From positions 248,001-312,000 of the forward strand of contig JAIQDT010001739.1 in NCBI GenBank assembly GCA_021521415.1: 64,000 bases of DNA, given 5' to 3'. Made by a program: the position numbers and the translations under genes. The notes beneath the pieces are model-generated. The model ran no database searches and was not told the origin of the DNA. It saw only the letters and a list, made by a program, of their open reading frames with translations. Source of the stretch: Bidens hawaiensis. Taxonomy: Eukaryota > Streptophyta > Magnoliopsida > Asterales > Asteraceae. Below are positions 58,280-64,000 of this stretch, piece after piece; positions within the stretch are counted from its first letter, which is position 1; every line of letters begins with the position of its first letter.

Positions 58280-59839
58280 ATGGAAATCAGTAAGTCTATT
58301 TTACTTTTACTTTCTTTGGTTTTGATTCTAGGAGTTGTAGATAGCTTCGATTACCATGAGAAAGAACTCGAATCAGAGGAGGGCTTGCAAGGCATGTACG
58401 AGAGGTGGAGACACCACCACAAAGTGACTGAGAAAAGCCCCGAGCGGTTCAATGTATTCAAGTACAACGTACATAATATTCACAGAATAAACAAACAGAA
58501 CCTGCCATATAAGTTGGGGATAAACCACTTTGCAGCCATGACTACACATGAGTGGAGGAACACCTATGCCAACACGAAGTCTAACCACATCAAGGCGCTT
58601 CTCGGAATTCACAACAACAACAACAACAACAACTTGACCACGACCTATGGTAATGTTGATTTTAACAGCCTTCCACCGAGAATAGACTGGAGGGAACATA
58701 ACGCTGTCACCCCTGTCAAGAGTCAAGGGCAATGTGGTAACATATTATTTACTTATTAATCGTTTTGAGGTTATAATTTATCTTTGTAATTGACATACGT
58801 TTATTTAGAAGTTTTAACTAAAAAAGTTAGTATCATATAATTCTAGGAGGTTCAACAACTTGATCACTAAAAGTACATTGAAATATACTAGACCTACAAT
58901 ATATATTAAAATAATAGTAACTTTAGATTATACTTGTAATGATATGATCTTGTAACGCAAATAGTTGTCTACATTTAATACATTAGCATTATGTCTTTTG
59001 TAATGGTATCTCAAAAAGAATTTTGGTGTTGTGTTTTACAGCGAGTTGTTTTGCATTTGCTTCGGTGGGTGCAATTGAAGGATTGAACTCCATAAGAACC
59101 GGGCAACTCATAGCCTTATCAGAGCAACAAATTTTAGACTGTGATTCGAGTATGAGAACCCAAGCTTGCAGCGGAGGGTTGACATGCGGTGTATGTGACT
59201 GGGTCGTAGAGAATGGAGGTTTAGCCACCGAAGAGTTCTACCCTTACACGGGCAAAAAGGAATTCTGTGATAGAGCCAAGGTACAAACAAACTTATATAT
59301 AACTCCAACAATATATGCTTATAACTTGTTATACATATAAATAAACGTTTGATATTTATTATTATTATTTTCGAATCCAGTTTGGTCATCACGCGGTAAC
59401 TCTTGATGGACGTGAGTATACAGTGAGAGATGATGAACAAGACCTAATGAAAACAGTTGCCGGTCAACCGTGTGCTTTTATGATGGATCCTGGCGGTGAC
59501 AATTTCATGTTCTACAAAGAGGTAACAATTAAAACAACCCTAAATCGAATCGCCCTCATCTATGATCACTCGATCATTTAATCATTCATGGTGCATGTGC
59601 AGGGAATATATAACGGGCCATGTGGATATACTCTAACACATGCTATGTTGTTAGTGGGATACGATCAGGATCCTGACGGAACCAAGTATTGGATTGTTAA
59701 GAACTCGTGGGGAGAAGGATGGGGAGAGAAGGGGTACATTCGTATGGCACGCTTGGGAGATCCACAAGGAATGTGCGGGATGAACGCCGAGGGCACCTTC
59801 CCACTAAAATCGCCTGAAACACGCAATATTGAACTCTAG
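58280..59839 (+). CDS. papain-like cysteine protease (C1A), vignain/ervatamin-like
   Basis: Four exons, 58280-58736, 59042-59280, 59381-59521 and 59603-59839, giving 357 residues, the normal prepro-length for this family. A Leu-rich signal peptide (about 1-22) is followed by an I29 inhibitor propeptide with the ERFNIN-type ERFNVFKYNVHNIHRINKQN. The mature part starts around PPRIDWREH. Catalytic residues are present: Gln in KSQGQC, Cys in CASCFAF, His in LTHAMLLVGY and Asn in VKNSWGEGW. Oddities: the residue after the catalytic Cys is Phe where Trp is usual; Gly before the Ser is Ala; the propeptide GxNxFxD motif reads GINHFAAM, lacking Asp. There is no KDEL tail; it ends NIEL. A seven-Asn run is encoded by (AAC)n at about 58613-58632. 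Likely vacuolar or secreted; role inferred only from family. Confidence 0.88.
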
Positions 59840-60768
59840 ATCTCCTCCATGCATGCATGCATTCAAAAATCTGGAATAATTAAGGATGACCAATAGTTGT
59901 TCATTGATAAATTAATGATGGACCCTAGAATAAACTATTGAGTTGTATTATCTTTTATTCTTTGTTCCAACCACCAGAAAGAGGAAAATGAATAGATTTT
60001 TGTATAAGGAGACTTTCTTGTTATTAATCTCATGTTTTTTTCTTTCATTTGTTTTTTTTTTTTTTCACGACGTATTGTAAACATCACCAAATAACTCAAT
60101 CTTATGTTTATTGTAAAACTTAGAATTAAAATTTGAGTTGAGAGGGAGACAAATTTAATTCCAATCTTTATGTCGAGAAACAAATTAATACTTCTTCGTT
60201 TGGCTTGAATTGATTCAATAAGATTTATGTACTTTATTTGGACACTCAGATCGTCAATAACCAATTATATGGAGTATTGGACATTGCCATATGTTATTGG
60301 TTGACTTTCCTTGTTATTTTTCATTGTTACCGTGATTTTCCTGCCATTGTGATGTTTTTGGCTGACAAACAAATTACCAAGGTCACCATTTTCGCCTATA
60401 TGCTAGTAGAAAAACACCCTTTTAGAAGTGGTTTTCTAGACCTTTGAAACAGTTTCTAACCGATCCTAATGATATTGCTACTAAAGATCACTTTCTCTTT
60501 CGGAGTGGTTTTGTAGACCACTCGTAAAGACAACCGCTCCTAATGTCATCCTAAATAATATCTACGCTTACTATATATAAAGCAGAAGATAAGGATCTTT
60601 TAATTTTTAAGATGCACCAAACTTATTGCTTTAGTACAACACAAATTGAATCTAAAATATAAAATTTAGGGGTCTTTTAGTCACAATTTTACGTAAGCTT
60701 TCATTATATCAAAATATAGTCACAACCTTAGTCCCTCAACTTCACTTAATTTTTGTTAAGTTAAATAA
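59840..60768. other. 3' flank of protease gene and intergenic DNA
   Basis: GAATAAAC near 59929 may be the poly(A) signal. At about 60404-60545, GCTAGTAGAAAAACACCC followed by repeated AGTGGTTTT..TAGACC units resembles the ends of some CACTA elements, but no complete element could be outlined. Confidence 0.35.
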
Positions 60769-61731
60769 GGGATTACTCTGTAAAATAGTAACCAAGTTTC
60801 ATAATTGTTCCAATCAGGTCACTGGTTTAAACTTTTGTTCTAATTAGGTCATTTAATTTTTAAAATTGTTCCAGTCCTATGTATTTTACCTGAATAGCAG
60901 GTTATTTAGATTTTTTTCAAAATATTTTAACCGAATACAGGTTATTTAAGTTTTATTCTAATTAATTAAATAAATAAGTTAAATCCCAAGAGACAGTTCA
61001 TGTTAAGATATTAACTTTTAACTTTTATCATTAAACCGAGTAAACGTCGGCGACTTGTAACTCCCGCCACCTATAACTGCCACCACCACCATCGTCCGCC
61101 ACATCCACTTCTTTATGCAAATCGGCTATCCTCTTCCTCGTCGTTTTTTTTTTTTGCCGATTACCTTCATCATCTTCAACAACCGGCCATCATCCTAGCC
61201 ACCGGGGCCTCTCGATTTATTTAGTGGCTTAGTGCTAAATCACACTGTGAAGCTCTACCTGGAACTCTGGAAGCATAAGTGTAATATTTGTATCTTTCTG
61301 TATGAATCAATATCATGACATGCATAAATAATCATTATAATAATTCATTATATTTAATTTGACTTTATCCGGTATCTTCCTTGCTTCTTTCATAAACAAA
61401 TGTCGACTATTGACAACCAGTTGTTACTCTTGTCCGAAATTATATATATCACACCCAAGTCTTTAGCAGATGGAAGAAAGCTCTGGGAGATGACGGCGGA
61501 AAGCATGGTTTGTTAAAATTTGTATTATTAAAGGGTATTTTGGTATCTTAAAGTAACTTAACAATAAAAAAAACTAACGGTGTTACTTAATTGGATTACT
61601 TGCTATTTAGGTCAAATATCTAGGATTAAAACAATAAAGTAACTTCAGTGATCTGATTGAAACAAATTATTTTATTAGTGACCTGCTTAAAACAATTATG
61701 AAACTTGGTTACTATTTTATAGAGTAATCCC
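60769..61731. mobile_element. MULE-like element with long terminal inverted repeats (963 bp)
   Basis: Ends are inverted for more than 40 bp, beginning GGGATTACTCTGTAAAATAG. The 9-bp flanks GTTAAATAA (60760-60768) and TTTAAATGA (61732-61740) agree at seven positions, consistent with an aged Mutator-type duplication. The middle (about 61040-61230) is GC-richer, with CCGCCACC and ACCGGCC runs unlike the rest, possibly a captured host fragment. Confidence 0.65.
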
Positions 61732-62246
61732 TTTAAATGATAGTTACACATATACCCCTAAATCAAAACCAACTACACCTACGACTTTTTAACAGCGATA
61801 ACTTCTTCACACGTTAATAATTTTTTTAAAATAATTACACCATAAAAATGACAATTTATTCTCCTTAACTTGATTATAATATTGCTATAATTTTTAGTTT
61901 TAAAAGGTTAGCATGTTACGTGATTAATAGTTAGAACCAGCAACATGTCGAGTCGGACGAGCTTGAGTCATATGTAAAATTGGATAAGGCTCAAAACGAG
62001 TCGATAAAAAAAGGTTAATTTGGTTCGGATCAGTATATTAAACATATACATTACATATTTTCTCACGACAAAAAATCAATTATATATATCTAAAAACCTA
62101 TATATTACATATTTATTCATTCTATTTAAAACTAACAACATATATTATTACATATTTATTCATTCTATTTAAAACTAACTTATTGAATGACTATTTTACT
62201 TTTACTAAAGGACTTTTATATATTTCATCTTCCAAAAATGCATATA

Positions 62247-62915
62247 CAGTGGCGGATCTTGAGCATTTAGTATGGATGAACCAAAAGTCACGTCAATCAA
62301 ATATTTTTTTCCTACTTGTAAGTATCGTGTCGGCAATTCAGTTCGGTTCGAGTCAAACAATAATATCCCTAACATACCAACTTGAAAGAAATACAAAATG
62401 GTGAAATGCAAATTACCGAACCTGGTCTCTGCTTGCTTCTGTTGACTGTTTCGATTAATCGATTTCACTCCCATACGAGTCAGTTCTAATCCTTAGGCCT
62501 CAGCAGACAACGACGGTGCCCAATCAATCAATCTATTTCACATCCAAACGATTTCATTAATTCACTTTCTTGCTTCTCAGCTTCTGTTTAGACTTATGTG
62601 CCGAACTTCATAAGTCAGTAATTCACACAACGACTATCGCACAATGGAACCTCCATTTGTTGTTGTGTTCAAACATCAATCGTATGCTAGGGTTGGATTT
62701 TGGGCTTAATGTTTAGGTTTTTTTTTTTGGGTTTAGGGTTTGTCTTATGGTGTTTTATTTCTTATCCTTCCTTTCTTTATCTTTACGTTTATTTCGTAAA
62801 CGATTTCTGATCTTCGGCATTAAACAAACTTTACATTTATAAAAATTCAAGCCTGGCCTGGACTCAAATAATATGGATGGGCCGGACACAAATAACTTGC
62901 TGGGCTGGACTCAAT

Positions 62916-62947
<32 letters not shown>

Positions 62948-63034
62948 TATTGATTTTTTTTAAAAAAAGACACTACCGAGCGAAAAACATGATGGGACTG
63001 CGCCCGGTTCGGCCCGAATAAAGATCCGCCAGTG
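62247..63034. mobile_element. hAT-like non-autonomous element with CAGTGGCGGATC termini
   Basis: Left CAGTGGCGGATC and right GATCCGCCAGTG are inverted with one mismatch. Clear target duplication not found. Contains (CA)n(TA)n at about 62919-62948. Ends resemble those of 7531-8255. Short open frames inside are not supported. Confidence 0.55.
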
Positions 63035-63237
63035 ACTACATACTTACATGTCGATTACTCGTCCGATTATACGCCTGACACTAGTTGCACGTCCGGTTCT
63101 GGGAGGCTCGTGACGATGGTTAACGCGTTCAGCACTAGTAACACATTCAACGTGGATTTTTAATCAAATGCACACGTGTTACCGACTTCAAACGCATTAA
63201 CCGACTCAGGGTGTGTTACTGGCGCCGGACGCGTAAT

Positions 63238-64000
63238 TGTAACATCCTAAAATTTATAATGTTGAATAAAGAAAGTTACGTTTAGTGATTTCGCGTTATT
63301 AATTAATTAATATCGAGTAAAGAACGGATCATGGACTTAGATTAATTGAGATGGGTTAAATGAGAATGGGCCTTAGGTCCATGGGCTTTAAGGGATATAA
63401 ATATCCCCTAAACCAAGCTAAAACCCTAAACCCTCATTTCATTTCCATCATAATCTCTACACACTCCAAACACACACACACACCATAAACGAGCAAGACC
63501 CGAGAGAGAGTAAACGTTAGTTGGTATTAGATCTTATTACACGAGATCTAGAGTGCATAAACAAGCTAACCAAGATCGAACGAGCGCTAAAGGTATGTTC
63601 TTGACCTTTAAAGTTTACGTAGTATTGAACGTTTTTACTTAAAGGTCCAAGCTTTATAGTATATACGGGATATATATACGACCGAAAACGGTTAGGGAAC
63701 GTAGTGGGTGATGTCGAACCATAACAAGGGTATTAAAACCGCCAAAATGCTTGATAAAAACTAAACCCGTAGCTGAACTGGGCAACTTCGCCTGCAAAAC
63801 CATAACTTCGCCTGCAAAGCCACAACTTCGCCTGCAAAAGCTTAACTTCGCTTTCAAAGCTTAACTTCGCCTAAGGCCAAGTTCGCCTAACTGGTAACTT
63901 CGCCTAAGGCCAAGTTCGCCTAACTGATAACTTCGCCTAAGGCCAAGTTCGCCTAATTGATAACTTCGCCTAAGGCCAAGTTCGCCTAACTGATAACTTC
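63238..64000 (+). mobile_element. LTR (partial), same family as 15239-17842, plus orientation
   Basis: Begins TGTAACATCC, reverse of the other copy's right end. A palindromic TATA region (GGGATATAAATATCCC, about 63392-63407) is followed by two AACCCTAAACCC telo-box motifs and a pyrimidine-rich stretch, a plausible LTR promoter. From about 63785 the 33-bp array appears in reverse complement to that in the solo LTR, and the window ends within it. Whether an internal region follows is unknown. Confidence 0.8.
63785..64000. repeat. 33-bp AACTTCGCC/AAGTTCGCC tandem array
   Basis: Units AACTTCGCCTAAGGCCAAG followed by TTCGCCTAACTGAT; reverse complement of the array at 16879-17284. The first units are shorter (AACTTCGCCTGCAAA). 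Continues past the window. Confidence 0.9.

Overview
This window looks like nuclear DNA of a flowering plant (a eudicot). The genes have short exons with GT/AG introns, the intergenic DNA is AT-rich, and the protein families are plant-specific or plant-typical: CYP94 P450, GTE bromodomain factor, MPC1 and papain-like protease. About a third or more is recognisable transposon sequence. An Asteraceae source is a guess from the general look of genes and repeats; the sequence does not prove it. I saw no bacterial, organellar or viral segment and no CRISPR array.

Six protein-coding genes can be modelled from start to stop. They are: an intronless CYP94B-type cytochrome P450 (5500-7023, +); mitochondrial pyruvate carrier 1 in four coding exons (20098-26932, +), whose last intron is swollen to 5.9 kb by an RTE-type LINE; an intronless DUF7950-like gene (33198-33926, +); a ten-exon GTE8/GTE10-type bromodomain-NET protein (42338-48043, +); an eight-exon Ser/Arg-rich coiled-coil protein of unknown function (49267-54869, -), convergent with GTE; and a four-exon papain-like cysteine protease (58280-59839, +). 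A weak unrecognised spliced locus lies at about 29098-30665.

Several mobile elements can be delimited to the base by target-site duplications (TSDs). They are: a PIF/Harbinger pair at 3191-5262 sharing the middle TTA, ending 150 bp from the CYP94 TATA box; hAT non-autonomous elements at 7531-8255, 18100-18815, 21130-21346 and 55179-55375; a 2.6-kb solo LTR at 15239-17842 (TSD ATGCA) packed with three tandem-repeat arrays; an RTE LINE at 21917-26056 (15-bp TSD); a Tourist-like MITE at 27770-28077; a foldback MULE at 29542-30590 (9-bp TSD); a decayed autonomous hAT at 37737-41174 (8-bp TSD); a tRNA-derived SINE at 41414-41683 (14-bp TSD); and a MULE-like element at 60769-61731. Two L1 3' fragments (about 9900-10640 and 36540-37080), a second SINE (about 14672-14915) and a probable solo LTR (12433-14159) are less sharply bounded. 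The window ends inside another LTR of the 15239-17842 family, in the opposite orientation.

The genes do not form a cluster or pathway. They are ordinary plant genes separated by nested transposon debris. The most interesting points are how elements sit relative to genes and a few element structures: a possible gene-capturing Harbinger, a Harbinger reading frame that seems to fuse transposase ends, and an LTR carrying satellite-like arrays. I found no convincing evidence of an undescribed multi-gene system.
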